A DNA stretch of 52,283 bases, from contig NZ_AOLY01000031.1 in the NCBI RefSeq assembly GCF_000336635.1, forward strand, positions 1-52,283, written 5' to 3'. Position numbers and translations under genes: made by a program. Positions 1 through 8,456 of this stretch are shown in pieces (position 1 is the first letter of the stretch; every line of letters begins with the position of its first letter). The notes beneath the pieces are model-generated. The model had not been told where the DNA came from. It did no database searches and saw only the letters and a list, made by a program, of their open reading frames with translations. Origin of the DNA: Haloarcula japonica DSM 6131 (GTDB lineage: Archaea > Halobacteriota > Halobacteria > Halobacteriales > Haloarculaceae).

Positions 1-68
1 TAAGCCCACCAGCGTTCCGGGGAGTACTGGAGTGCGCGAGCCTCTGGGAAATCCGGTTCGCCGCCACC
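1..68 (+). rRNA. rrf: 5S ribosomal RNA, 3' part (5' end outside window)
   Basis: The first 68 bases read as the 3' half of a haloarchaeal 5S rRNA. They contain the conserved loop and helix region (around GGAGTACTGGAGTGCGCGAG) and end in GCCGCCACC, the 3' strand of the terminal helix that pairs with the missing 5' GGCGGC end. The match to my memory of the Haloarcula marismortui 5S is near exact. The gene is truncated by the window edge, so the 16S and 23S genes should lie just upstream. No tRNA follows before the hairpin at 84-119. Confidence 0.9.
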
Positions 69-83
69 ATTCATACCTTTCAC

Positions 84-128
84 AGCCCACTCAGGAGAGA
101 TATCTCTCCCGAGTGGGCTTTCTCTATT
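84..128 (+). terminator. Long perfect hairpin and T-rich tail after the 5S gene
   Basis: Bases 84-119 form an almost uninterrupted inverted repeat: AGCCCACTC, then GGAGAGATATCTCTCC (itself fully palindromic), then GAGTGGGCT. A pyrimidine-rich TTTCTCTATTT tail follows. The position 15 bases after the 5S gene suggests transcription termination or a 3' processing signal for the rRNA operon. The structure is seen directly; the termination role is inferred. Confidence 0.7.
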
Positions 129-202
129 TATACAGCGTCAGCGTGACGAGTGAGTATGCAGGGGGACAGCGGCAGCACCATCCGGTGCGGATGGATATGA
201 AC

Positions 203-233
203 TATTAATACTCCAACAGCGTCGAGTTAATAC
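203..233 (+). promoter_or_regulatory. Promoter of the NikR-type gene, with direct repeat
   Basis: An AT-rich TATA-like element (TATTAATA, about 203-210) is centred 27 bases before the ATG at 234, which fits a leaderless transcript. The heptamer TTAATAC occurs at 205-211 and again at 227-233, immediately before the start codon. The second copy would cover the transcription start, so it could be a repressor half-site, but no experiment supports this. Confidence 0.5.
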
Positions 234-653
234 ATGGGCGTTGTAAGTATCTCGATGCCGGACGAGTTGGAGGAGCGAATCGACACGTTTGCGGATGAAC
301 ACGGGTATACGGGTCGCAGCGAGGTCGTTCGGGAAGCGGTTCGGAATCTGATGGGGGAGTTCGAGGACAAGCGACTGGAGGATCGCGAACTGATGGCGAT
401 CGTCACCGTGTTGTTCGATTACGAGACGACCACGGTCGAGGAGAAGATGATGCATCTCCGTCACGACCACGAGTCTATCGTCGCGTCGAACTTCCATAGC
501 CACGTCGGTGATCGGTACTGCATGGAACTGTTCGTGCTGGAGGGTCAGCTGGAGGACATCTCCGCGTTCGTCGGCAAAGTCCGTGCCACGAAGGACACGC
601 TCTCGGTCGATTACTCGGTGTTGCCGGTCGACGATATCAACATGTTCTCGTAA
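234..653 (+). CDS. nikR: NikR-type nickel-responsive ribbon-helix-helix regulator
   Basis: This 139-residue protein has an N-terminal ribbon-helix-helix DNA-binding region (about 1-45, CopG type) and a C-terminal ACT-like metal-sensing domain. The nickel ligands of E. coli NikR (His76, His87, His89, Cys95) align with His77, His88, His90 and Cys96 here, in a H-x-H-x5-C arrangement. All four square-planar ligands are therefore present, and nickel-dependent repression of nickel uptake genes is the expected role. No nickel transporter lies in the window, so its targets are elsewhere. The ATG at 234 is chosen because a TATA box lies 27 bases upstream. Confidence 0.88.
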   Translation: MGVVSISMPDELEERIDTFADEHGYTGRSEVVREAVRNLMGEFEDKRLEDRELMAIVTVLFDYETTTVEEKMMHLRHDHESIVASNFHSHVGDRYCMELFVLEGQLEDISAFVGKVRATKDTLSVDYSVLPVDDINMFS

Positions 654-753
654 GGCATCGGCGACACTGGAAAGCCTTGCCGCGTGTCGGGACTCCGCGA
701 ACCGTTTGAGACCTTCAGTAGGCGTTTAAGTCGGGGCCGCGTAGGCGGCGGCG

Positions 754-1665
754 ATGAAAGACTCTATTCTCGATACAATCGGGTCCCCACTGGTCTCGGT
801 TCGCGCACCGGAGGGGGCGACCGTTGCAGCGAAGATCGAGTCGTTCAACCCTGGCGGGTCCGCGAAGGACCGGCCGGCGAAGTACATGATCGACGACGCC
901 GAGCAGAACGGGACACTCGAACCGGGTGATACGCTCGTCGAACCGACGAGTGGCAACACCGGCATCGGGATGGCGATGGTCGGGGCGACAAAGGGGTACG
1001 ACGTGGTGCTGGTGATGCCGTCCTCGAAGTCGCCCGAGCGCCGCCAGATAATGAAGGCCTACGGTGCGGAGATAGAGTTAGTCGATGGCGACATCTCCGA
1101 CGCGAAAGAGCGCGCGGACGAACTGTGCGAGCGCGACGACTACGTCCAGCTCCGGCAGTTCGAGAACCCGGCGAACCCGAAGGCCCACTACGAGACGACG
1201 GGTGAGGAGATTATCGAGCAAGTGGGCGACCGGGCGGTCGACGCGCTGGTGGCGGGCGTCGGAACCGGCGGCACGATCACCGGCACCGGCCGTCGACTGC
1301 GCGAGGCGTTCCCCGAGATGGATATCGTCGCGGTCGAACCGGCGGACAACGCCGTCCTCTCGGGGATGGAACCGGGTACCGGCGAGGACAGCTTCCAGGG
1401 GATGGGGCCGGGTTTCATCAGCGACAACTTGGACACCGACCTGCTGGACGACGTGGTAACAGTTGAACTCCCGGACGCGGAAGACGAGTGCCAGCGGCTC
1501 GCTCACGAGGAGGGCATCCTCGTCGGCCAATCCTCGGGTGCGTCGAACCTCGCGGCAAGAGAGGTCGCTGAACAACTCGTCGCGGATGGCGTCGACGACC
1601 CGCTTGTGGTCACCGTCTACTGGGACAGCGGGGAGCGGTACATGTCGACCGGGATGTTCGACTGA
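754..1665 (+). CDS. cysK: Cysteine synthase (O-acetylserine sulfhydrylase family)
   Basis: This PLP-dependent fold type II enzyme (303 residues) should make cysteine from O-acetylserine (or a related activated serine) and sulfide. Lys38 in the GGSAKDR motif is the expected Schiff-base lysine. The TSGNTG substrate loop lies at about 65-70 and the GTGGT phosphate-binding loop at about 170. Length is typical for CysK/CysM. A GTTTAAG TATA box at 724-730 sits 27 bases before the ATG, so the gene is probably a leaderless single-gene unit. It converges with the DUF5804 gene. CysM or cystathionine beta-synthase-like specificity cannot be excluded. Confidence 0.88.
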   Translation: MKDSILDTIGSPLVSVRAPEGATVAAKIESFNPGGSAKDRPAKYMIDDAEQNGTLEPGDTLVEPTSGNTGIGMAMVGATKGYDVVLVMPSSKSPERRQIMKAYGAEIELVDGDISDAKERADELCERDDYVQLRQFENPANPKAHYETTGEEIIEQVGDRAVDALVAGVGTGGTITGTGRRLREAFPEMDIVAVEPADNAVLSGMEPGTGEDSFQGMGPGFISDNLDTDLLDDVVTVELPDAEDECQRLAHEEGILVGQSSGASNLAAREVAEQLVADGVDDPLVVTVYWDSGERYMSTGMFD

Positions 1666-1700
1666 GAGCGGTCTGTTCTACGTGAGCGATGTGACCCGAA

Positions 1701-2246
1701 TCAGGCCCCGAACTCCGATTCGGTCACTCTGACGACGAGCGTGTCGTCCACGTCCCGCAGGTCGTATTCGGGAATCGTCTCCCCGGTCCGCGTCAGGAGC
1801 ATCGGCTCAACGAGTTCGGGCGGGCGCTCGGTTTCCACCGCCTGTGTGTCGGACGTTGATTCTGACTCTCTTTCCGACGAGGCTTCGTCATTAGAGTCAC
1901 TGTCGACGTCCGACTCGACGATACCGTACACTTTGAGAAAGCGACCGGTCTCCTCGGGCGCAACGTCGTCGTCCCGGATCGCTGCAGCGAGGTTCCGCGA
2001 GAGCCACTCCGTCTCGCTGATCGAGGGATCGCGGACGAACGCGGCGTCGGCGAAGCGGACGAGATACCAGTTTAGGTCGTTGAGCAACGCAACCGCCGCC
2101 CCGAGACTTACCGTGTCGACGGTGACGGTGTTCGCGAACGGTTCCTGCAGGTCGTAGGTGGCGAGCGCGTTCCGCGCGGTCTCGCGCGAGAGGAGTTCGT
2201 ACCGGAGGTTCACGCCCTCGCTCCCGACGAGACAGACCTGCGTCAT
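1701..2246 (-). CDS. DUF5804-type haloarchaeal protein of unknown function
   Basis: This 181-residue acidic protein resembles a conserved haloarchaeal family I recall as DUF5804. The N-terminal 110 residues look globular. Residues about 113-142 are a Ser/Asp/Glu-rich stretch that is probably a disordered linker, and a short beta-rich C-terminal segment follows. No catalytic motif or membrane segment is visible. It lies 27 bases downstream of thiI on the same strand, but a TATA-like TAAATT near 2273 suggests its own promoter inside the thiI end. The function is unknown. Confidence 0.7.
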   Translation of the reverse strand: MTQVCLVGSEGVNLRYELLSRETARNALATYDLQEPFANTVTVDTVSLGAAVALLNDLNWYLVRFADAAFVRDPSISETEWLSRNLAAAIRDDDVAPEETGRFLKVYGIVESDVDSDSNDEASSERESESTSDTQAVETERPPELVEPMLLTRTGETIPEYDLRDVDDTLVVRVTESEFGA

Positions 2247-2273
2247 GGCTCAACCCTCGCCCGCCCCGGAAAT

Positions 2274-3461
2274 TTAGCTTTCGATGGGGATGACAGCACG
2301 GCCCTGTGCACAGGCTTTGGCGCGTTCGAACAGGTCGTCGGGTTCGGCCGCTCGAACCGCTTCGAGCGAGGCGTTCGTCTCCGGGTGCGACGGCGCGACG
2401 CGGTTACAGCCCGTGTCTATCGTCGAGTCCTCGAAGGTCCCGATGGTCCGCGCGTGATTGGTTATCTCGGATTTGTCAACGGTGAGGTTCGGGCGGTGCA
2501 CCGGGAGCGTCGTCGCGGCGTCCGTGACGGCGATGTTCGCGCTCGTCTGGCTGGATTTCTGTCCGATAGCCTCGCCGGTGACGATGCCGACAGCGTCGTA
2601 TTCGTGTGCGATAGCCTCGGCGACTGCGAGCATGAACCGGCGGAGAACGAGCATTCGGAGCGATCCGAGGTTTTGAGAGAGGTCGGTGACGACGTCACCG
2701 GCGTCAACGACGCTGATGGACAGGTCGTGTCCGGGTGCGTATGAGGCGAGTGTTTTGACTGTCGAAACGGCTCGTGCCCGGTGATCGGGGCCGCCGTAGT
2801 CACCGAGGTCGACGTAGACCGGGATCACGGGCGCGCCGCGCTTCATCAGTTTCCAGGCGGCGACGGGCGAGTCGATACCGCCGCTGACGAGGGCGACAAC
2901 GGGCCGCTGGGTCCCGAGCGGGAGGCCGCCGGGCCCCGCGCGTTTCTCACAGAAGACGTACGCCTCGTCGGCGCGACACTCGACGAACAGTTCGAAATCG
3001 GGGTTGTCGAGGTCGACAGCGGGCTTGTCGCCCAGTTCTTCGATTGCCTCCCAGACGGCGGTGCCACCGTCGGACTCGATATCCGTACTCGAAAAGGGGT
3101 GTGCCTCTGCTGGTCCTGCCCGGCGGGCGTTGACGGCGAAGGTACCGCCGTCGTACTGCTCTCGTGCGGTTGCAGCCAGTGCATCTCCGATTGCGGATAG
3201 CGTCGGGTTAACGGTCGTGACCGCCGAGGCAGAGGTGACGCCGAACGTGTCGGCCGCGGCCGCGGTCACGCCCTCCGGTTGGTCAGTATGGATGAACAGC
3301 CGGTTCCGTCGCTGTTCGAGGTCTCCTGACAAGTCGCGCGCTTCGAGCATTGCTCGGAGGTTGTCCGCCAGTTGTCCCTCCATCTTCCGGCGGACCTGAT
3401 CGCTCTTGACGCCGAGTTCTCCGTGGCGAACGAGCACGCTGTCGGCGTCTGGCGGATTCAT
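2274..3461 (-). CDS. thiI: tRNA 4-thiouridine synthase ThiI
   Basis: ThiI adenylates uridine-8 of tRNA and transfers sulfur to it. The 395-residue protein has an N-terminal ferredoxin-like/THUMP RNA-binding region (to about 170) and a PP-loop ATP pyrophosphatase domain with SGGIDSP at about 193-199. There is no C-terminal rhodanese domain, as is usual for archaeal ThiI. Cys352, in a DTGC motif near the C-terminus, is a candidate sulfur-carrying residue. A TTTACTC TATA-like element about 27 bases upstream of the ATG suggests a promoter separate from the upstream methionine adenosyltransferase gene. Confidence 0.9.
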   Translation of the reverse strand: MNPPDADSVLVRHGELGVKSDQVRRKMEGQLADNLRAMLEARDLSGDLEQRRNRLFIHTDQPEGVTAAAADTFGVTSASAVTTVNPTLSAIGDALAATAREQYDGGTFAVNARRAGPAEAHPFSSTDIESDGGTAVWEAIEELGDKPAVDLDNPDFELFVECRADEAYVFCEKRAGPGGLPLGTQRPVVALVSGGIDSPVAAWKLMKRGAPVIPVYVDLGDYGGPDHRARAVSTVKTLASYAPGHDLSISVVDAGDVVTDLSQNLGSLRMLVLRRFMLAVAEAIAHEYDAVGIVTGEAIGQKSSQTSANIAVTDAATTLPVHRPNLTVDKSEITNHARTIGTFEDSTIDTGCNRVAPSHPETNASLEAVRAAEPDDLFERAKACAQGRAVIPIES

Positions 3462-3508
3462 ACCCGCGAGTTGACTATCGGTGAGTAAAGGGGTGTCGCC
3501 TCGCTGTC

Positions 3509-4711
3509 TCAGAACGTCGAGAGATTGCCCTCAATGACCTGCCGCGTGATGTCGGTCACGTCGGCCAGTTCGTCGTCGATTGTGGCCTGGATGTCCGCTT
3601 CGACGTCACCGACTGCGACACCGTCTTCGGTGATAACCGTCGCGTCGGCGACGTGGGGCTCGTCGATCGGCGAGCCGATCTGGGAGAGCAGGCGCATCTG
3701 GACCTGCCGGATACCGTCGACCTCGCTCGCGACGGACTGGGCGATCTCCGTCGAGAGGAGGTTGTATATCTTCCCGATGTGGTTGACGGGGTTCTTCCCG
3801 GATGTCGCCTCCATGCTCATCGGCCGGTTGGGCGTGATGAGGCCGTTCGCGCGGTTCCCGCGGCCGACGGAGCCGTCGTCGCCTTGCTCGGCGCTGGTGC
3901 CGGTGGTCGTGAGGTAGATCGACTCGGCGTCGTAGTCGTCGGCCGTGTTGACGTGGACCGTTACGTCCCGGTCGGTGTACTCCTCGGCGAGGTCGGTGAC
4001 GAACGCTTCCACGTCTGAGACGGCGGATTTGTACGCCTCGAGGTCCGGAACGTGTTCGTCGACCATCGCAACGGCCACGGTCACGTCGATGTGGTCACCC
4101 TCGCGTTTGCCCATCACTTTCACGTCCTGACCGACGACCGGGTTTGACTCGGCGTACTCGCCGGTCAGTTTCTGCTCGGTGTTGCGGACGATCTGTTCGG
4201 TCTCCGTCAGCGGGGCGTGACCGACGCCGTAGCTCGTGTCGTTTGCCATCGGGACTGTCGCTTCTTCGCCAAACACGGTCTGGAGGTCGCCTGACCCTTC
4301 GCCGAACTGCACGTCGACGATGACGTCGGACCCGAGGTCGAGGTGCGGGAACTGCTCGTCGAGGTAGTCGCGAGCGGCCCGGAGGGCGATGCTTTCGGCC
4401 GGGATACGCTCGCCGTCGAACTTCTTCGTCGCCCGACCGACGACCAGAATGTAGATCGGCTCAAGCACTTCGCCGCCGCCGTATGCGGGGGCGGCAGTGC
4501 CGGCGACGAGTTGTGTCTCATCGGTGTTGTAGTGCAAGACTGTGCCGAATCGGTCGATGTACGTCTGTGCCAGCGCACGCGACACTGTCTCCGCGATACC
4601 GTCACAGATAGAGTCCGGATGGCCGATACCCTTGCGCTCTACGACTTCGATATCCTGATCTTCGACGGCGAGCCCGCTCGCAGGTTGGACGTGGATGTTC
4701 CGCTCGGTCAT
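3509..4711 (-). CDS. mat: Archaeal-type S-adenosylmethionine synthetase
   Basis: This enzyme makes S-adenosylmethionine from methionine and ATP. The 400-residue sequence has the archaeal MAT signature near the N-terminus ([15 protein letters not shown], about 27-41), the GGGEV segment, and a glycine-rich ATP-binding region ([12 protein letters not shown]) in the second half. It belongs to the divergent archaeal family rather than bacterial MetK. A minus-strand TATA box (4738-4743) lies about 29 bases upstream of the ATG. It sits between thiI and the CYTH gene on the same strand. Confidence 0.93.
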   Translation of the reverse strand: MTERNIHVQPASGLAVEDQDIEVVERKGIGHPDSICDGIAETVSRALAQTYIDRFGTVLHYNTDETQLVAGTAAPAYGGGEVLEPIYILVVGRATKKFDGERIPAESIALRAARDYLDEQFPHLDLGSDVIVDVQFGEGSGDLQTVFGEEATVPMANDTSYGVGHAPLTETEQIVRNTEQKLTGEYAESNPVVGQDVKVMGKREGDHIDVTVAVAMVDEHVPDLEAYKSAVSDVEAFVTDLAEEYTDRDVTVHVNTADDYDAESIYLTTTGTSAEQGDDGSVGRGNRANGLITPNRPMSMEATSGKNPVNHIGKIYNLLSTEIAQSVASEVDGIRQVQMRLLSQIGSPIDEPHVADATVITEDGVAVGDVEADIQATIDDELADVTDITRQVIEGNLSTF

Positions 4712-4770
4712 TGCCTCGACTTCGTCTGGCCGGGTTCTATAACTTACGGGAACAGATAGCGGCTGAATGA

Positions 4771-5313
4771 TTACTCGTTCGCATCGCTAAGTAGCATGCC
4801 GAGATAGGAGGTCTGCTGTTGATCGTTCGGGTCCAGACCGATGTCCCGAAGTACCTCGTATGCCCCCTCTCGAACCGGTTCGATGTCGCCGTCGGTTTCC
4901 TGTTCGACTTCGACGAACTCGCCGACATCGTCGACAGCGTCGAGCGTGACATCGTACTCCCGGACCTCGTAGATCCGGCGGTTCTTCCGAACGGTCGCCG
5001 CCGGCTCGAAGCCGAGGTGCTGGACGATAGCGTCGATGTCATCACCGTTCTCGACGCCGGTTTCGAACTCCTCTCTGCTCTTGGACTCTGCTTCGAGCAG
5101 CGGTCCTTTGTATGTCACTTTCGCGTTCGTCTCACCCTTCCTGGTCTCGCGCCGGACCCGGAATGCTTCGTCTGTCTCGGCGAAATTCCGGTGGGGCGCA
5201 TCGTAATACGTGTCCGTCTGGATCACCGTGTCGACTTGTTCGGCCCCGAGTTCGTCGAGTCGCTCCGCGACAACCTCGATGTCCGCTGGCACTTTCACCT
5301 CGACTTCGTACAT
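4771..5313 (-). CDS. CYTH-domain protein (class IV adenylate cyclase/ThTPase-like)
   Basis: This 180-residue protein has the hallmark YEVEVKV strand (ExExK motif) at its N-terminus and the charged tunnel residues of the CYTH fold (KVTYKGP near 80, and REYDVTLDAVDDVGEFVEVE). It is annotated in relatives as CyaB-type adenylate cyclase. In archaea the substrate is unknown and could be another triphosphate or polyphosphate. I start at the ATG at 5313, which places the ExExK motif at residue 3. The longer frame to 5364 adds an unrelated extension. A T-rich TATA-like element lies about 27 bases upstream. Confidence 0.82.
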   Translation of the reverse strand: MYEVEVKVPADIEVVAERLDELGAEQVDTVIQTDTYYDAPHRNFAETDEAFRVRRETRKGETNAKVTYKGPLLEAESKSREEFETGVENGDDIDAIVQHLGFEPAATVRKNRRIYEVREYDVTLDAVDDVGEFVEVEQETDGDIEPVREGAYEVLRDIGLDPNDQQQTSYLGMLLSDANE

Positions 5314-5393
5314 ACTGTGGCGCTGGGCCGGGCCGCTGAAAAACGCTCCCGTCGACCGCGCCATTTACTGTGTCCGCTCTCTCGGGTAGTAGT

Positions 5394-6422
5394 ATGGCCG
5401 GTCGCTACGAACCGATCGATTCCCCGGATGAGACGACCCTCTTTCCGTACCATGACCTGACGCCGCCGACAGTTGCAACGGTCGCGCGCGCCCGGCAACG
5501 CATCCGACAGCACCTCCCGGAGACGCCCCTGGTCCGCAGCGAAGCCCTCTCCGAAGCCCTCGACGCGGATGTTCTGCTCAAGCGAGAGGATACCCTCCCG
5601 ACCGGCGCGTTCAAAGTCCGCGGCGGCGTGAACCTCGTCTCGTCGCTTGACGAGGAGTTCCGCGACGCCGGCCTGCTCGCTGCGAGCACGGGCAACCACG
5701 GCCAGTCTATCGCCTGGGCCGGCCGCGAGTTCGACGTGCCCGTCACTATCGGCGTCCCGGAAGAGGCCAACGCCGGAAAGGTCGACGCGCTGGAGCAACT
5801 CGGTGCAGAAGTCATCCAGTACGGCGAGGACTACGACGAGGCCCGCGAGCACATCGAGGACTTGGCGGCCCAGCGTGCGGCGCGCTACATCCACTCGGGC
5901 AACGAACCGAAGTTGCTTGCCGGCGTCGGCACAGCAGGCCTCGAAATCCTCGATGAACGACCAGACGTTGACCGCGTGTTCTGTCCTGTCGGCGGCGGCA
6001 CCGCCGCGGCCGGGTACTGCATCACGCTCGGGGCGATGACTGACGCCGCTGTCGTCGGCGTGCAGGCCGCGGGCGCGCCCGCGGTGTACCGCGCCTGGCA
6101 GGAGGAGACGCTGGAGGCTCTCGACAGCGTCGACACCATCGCCGAAGGCGTCGCAACCCGGGTTCCGTTCGCGCTCCCGACCGAAATCCTGCAGGCGGGG
6201 CTCGCCGATTTCCGGCTCGTGTCCGAAGACGCCATCACCGACGCTGTCGCTCGCCTGTTCGAAACAGACCGCATCGTCATGGAGGGTGCCTGTGCGACGG
6301 CTGTCGCTGCAGCGCTTCAGGCTGGTGACGAACTACGGGGTGAGACGGTCGTTCTCCCCATCTCAGGGCGGAACATCGACCGCGAGAAGTTCGACCGATT
6401 GTTGGCTGAAAGCGAGTACTGA
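5394..6422 (+). CDS. Threonine/serine dehydratase-like PLP enzyme
   Basis: This fold type II PLP enzyme (342 residues) resembles catabolic threonine ammonia-lyase, which converts threonine to 2-oxobutyrate. Lys74 in the PTGAFKVRG motif should bind PLP. STGNHGQS is the substrate loop and GGGTAAAG the phosphate-binding loop. There is no C-terminal ACT domain, so allosteric control by isoleucine is not expected. The ATG at 5394 is preferred over an in-frame GTG at 5370 because an ATTTAC element lies about 28 bases upstream. Threonine versus serine specificity, or racemase activity, cannot be read from the sequence. Confidence 0.82.
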   Translation: MAGRYEPIDSPDETTLFPYHDLTPPTVATVARARQRIRQHLPETPLVRSEALSEALDADVLLKREDTLPTGAFKVRGGVNLVSSLDEEFRDAGLLAASTGNHGQSIAWAGREFDVPVTIGVPEEANAGKVDALEQLGAEVIQYGEDYDEAREHIEDLAAQRAARYIHSGNEPKLLAGVGTAGLEILDERPDVDRVFCPVGGGTAAAGYCITLGAMTDAAVVGVQAAGAPAVYRAWQEETLEALDSVDTIAEGVATRVPFALPTEILQAGLADFRLVSEDAITDAVARLFETDRIVMEGACATAVAAALQAGDELRGETVVLPISGRNIDREKFDRLLAESEY

Positions 6423-6501
6423 CTGTCTCCTTCCGAAGTTGCTTGGCCGCTGCTGACCGGGAAACGTTGTCCTTAAGAGTGCCACGACTGACGAACAGGG
6501 T

Positions 6502-7449
6502 ATGAGCAACGAGTCTGAGACTGACGTAGACGAGGAGACCGCAGACGAAGAAGAACAGGCGGAGGGACTCCAGAAGGGCGATGTCGTCAAGCTCGCCTAC
6601 ACTGCCCGCACCGTTGACGGCGGCCAGCTTGTCGATACGACTGACGAGGAAGTCGCCGAGGACGACGGTATCGACACCGAACAGCAGGAGTTCGGCCCGC
6701 GCACCATCGTACTGGGTGAGAACCACATCTTCCCGGATGTCGAGCAGGACATCTACGGGAAGGAGGTCGGCGACGAGGGCAACGTGACCGTTGCGGCCGC
6801 CGATGCCTTCGGCGAGTACGACGAGGAAGAGGTCCGGACGGTCTCGAAGGACAAGATTCCCGAGGACGACCGCTACCCCGGTGCGCACGTCGACATCGAA
6901 GGCGAGCACGGCCACATCGAGACCATCATCGGCGGGCGCGCGCGAGTGGACTTCAACCACCCACTGGCCGGCGAAGACGTCGAGTACGACTACGAAATCC
7001 TCGAAGAGGTCACGGACCGCGAGGAGAAGGCCCAGGGCATCATCCAGATGATGCTCGACATGGAGCTCGACGTGTGGTTCGAGACTGACACCGTCGAGGA
7101 AGAACAGCTCGTCGAGAGCGAGGACGACGAAGACGAGGACGAAGAGTCCGAGCCCGAGTACGAAACCGTCGAAGTCGAGAAGGAGACGCTCTACATCGAG
7201 GCGACGCCGCAGCTGACGATGAACCAGCAGTGGATGATGGGCAAACAGCAGATCGCCCAGCAGCTGACCCAGCTGCTCGACATCGACCGCATCATCGTAC
7301 AGGAGGAGATCGGTGGCGGCGGCATGGGCATGCCCGGCATGATGGGCGGCATGGGCGGTGCCGGCGGCGCTGACATCGAGGACGCGCTGGAAGACGCCGA
7401 CGTTGACGCCGAAGAGATCGTCGAAGAGATCGAAGGCGCTGAAGAGTAA
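6502..7449 (+). CDS. FKBP-type peptidyl-prolyl isomerase with acidic linker and Met/Gly-rich tail
   Basis: This 315-residue cytosolic folding factor has a SlyD-like FKBP domain with an insert-in-flap region (about 25-155). It should catalyse proline cis-trans isomerisation and act as a chaperone. A highly acidic linker (about 195-220) leads to a C-terminal domain. That domain contains a Met/Gly-rich stretch (GGGMGMPGMMGGMGG, about 273-287) and an acidic end. A CCTTAAGA TATA box (6472-6478) lies 27 bases before the ATG. The Met/Gly stretch could bind soft metals or be a flexible tether; that is inference. Confidence 0.88.
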   Translation: MSNESETDVDEETADEEEQAEGLQKGDVVKLAYTARTVDGGQLVDTTDEEVAEDDGIDTEQQEFGPRTIVLGENHIFPDVEQDIYGKEVGDEGNVTVAAADAFGEYDEEEVRTVSKDKIPEDDRYPGAHVDIEGEHGHIETIIGGRARVDFNHPLAGEDVEYDYEILEEVTDREEKAQGIIQMMLDMELDVWFETDTVEEEQLVESEDDEDEDEESEPEYETVEVEKETLYIEATPQLTMNQQWMMGKQQIAQQLTQLLDIDRIIVQEEIGGGGMGMPGMMGGMGGAGGADIEDALEDADVDAEEIVEEIEGAEE

Positions 7450-7595
7450 CTGCACCGCGAACACGCCCAGCGGTTCTGGAGTGCTGAGCGACAGCGATTA
7501 GGTCCGCGATACCGCGGTTCCACGCGATAGCGGCCGCTACTTCCTGACGGACAGTACGGGAGAACCATTATACGCACGACACGTCATCACTACCC

Positions 7596-7796
7596 ATGCG
7601 AGTGTCGCTGGTGTACCCGTCACTGCTCGCGCTTCCGCCGGGAATCGCGTTCGGCATCGGCACAGTCGTGCTGACTGGAAGCACCGGAACCGGACTGGCA
7701 GCGGGCATCGGCGTCGGCCTCGGACTATTCTTGTTGATACTCATCGGAACGGAGTTCGGGTCGACGGACAGAGAGCCACAGCCCGGCGGCGAATAG
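7596..7796 (+). CDS. Small two-helix membrane protein, hypothetical
   Basis: This 66-residue protein has two hydrophobic segments (about 5-28 and 34-52) rich in Gly, Leu and Ile, with a short polar tail. I do not recognise the family. A TTATAC TATA box at 7568-7573 lies about 26 bases before the ATG, which supports expression. It converges with the RAD55-like gene, with two bases between the stops. Confidence 0.65.
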   Translation: MRVSLVYPSLLALPPGIAFGIGTVVLTGSTGTGLAAGIGVGLGLFLLILIGTEFGSTDREPQPGGE

Positions 7797-7798
7797 AA

Positions 7799-8428
7799 TC
7801 AGGCGATGTCGCGGCTGGTGTCGATGCTGACCTCTTCGACGAGATTGAGTTTGATGATGTCAGTGGGGGCGCGCCCGCCGCGGAACTTCGGAATCGCGAG
7901 GCGGTTTTCCACCTCGTCACCGGCCGTCGTGGTGTTGAGCTGGAACACCACGTCCGCGAAGTGCTCGGTCGTGTCCCGAAGCGGTGGCACCTCACGGCCG
8001 TCCAGACAGTGGACGATAGCGAGGCTCCCGGTGTTGACGATGTGGTTCTGCAGGTCGTTCATGAACGCGCGAAAGCGTGAGTGTGGCTCCTGGGCTTCCA
8101 GCACGTCGAGGGGGTCGACGATGAGGTTCGAGGTCTCCGGCAGCGCCGAGACGAGCTTACCGGCGTTGTCCAGGGGTGCCTCGCCGGAGATATGCCGCAC
8201 CGTCGGGTCGCCGGTGTTGGCCGGCGTCTGTTCGATGCTTGCGATGACAGATTCGGCAGTCCGGTCGAGTGACAGCCACAGTGTCCCGCGCGTGGCGGTG
8301 AGTTCGTAGAGGAACAGCTCCGCCTGGCTAGCCGGCTGGGCAGAGAGCACGACGATACTCCCCGCAGGGATACCGCCATCGAGCTTTCTGTCGAGGACAT
8401 CGATGCCCGTTCGCAACCGGTTGGCCAT
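7799..8428 (-). CDS. RAD55/KaiC-like RecA-fold protein with degenerate P-loop
   Basis: This 209-residue single-domain protein follows the RadA/KaiC layout. It opens with a TGIDVLDRKLDGGIP lead-in, then the strand leading to the P-loop. Where GxxGxGKT is expected it has SAQPASQAE, with no Lys or Thr, so ATP hydrolysis is doubtful. A Walker B-like strand (NLIVDPLDVLE) remains. I recall this degenerate loop as shared by a haloarchaeal RAD55-like family, so it is probably not a local mutation. It lies 28 bases after the MinD-like gene on the same strand, suggesting a functional pair. The function is unknown. Confidence 0.7.
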   Translation of the reverse strand: MANRLRTGIDVLDRKLDGGIPAGSIVVLSAQPASQAELFLYELTATRGTLWLSLDRTAESVIASIEQTPANTGDPTVRHISGEAPLDNAGKLVSALPETSNLIVDPLDVLEAQEPHSRFRAFMNDLQNHIVNTGSLAIVHCLDGREVPPLRDTTEHFADVVFQLNTTTAGDEVENRLAIPKFRGGRAPTDIIKLNLVEEVSIDTSRDIA

Positions 8429-8456
8429 ACCACTGAAGAATTATTTAGCCACGAGA

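Noticed and set aside
6277..7464. A 395-codon open frame antisense to the FKBP gene
   Set aside because: It is a shadow: the sense frame has clear FKBP motifs, and the antisense product is a Val/Asp/Leu-rich artefact of GC-biased codons.
7799..8428. The missing P-loop in the RAD55-like protein as a local inactivating mutation or pseudogene
   Set aside because: The frame is intact with normal codon bias, and I recall the same altered loop in other haloarchaeal members, so it looks like a family trait.
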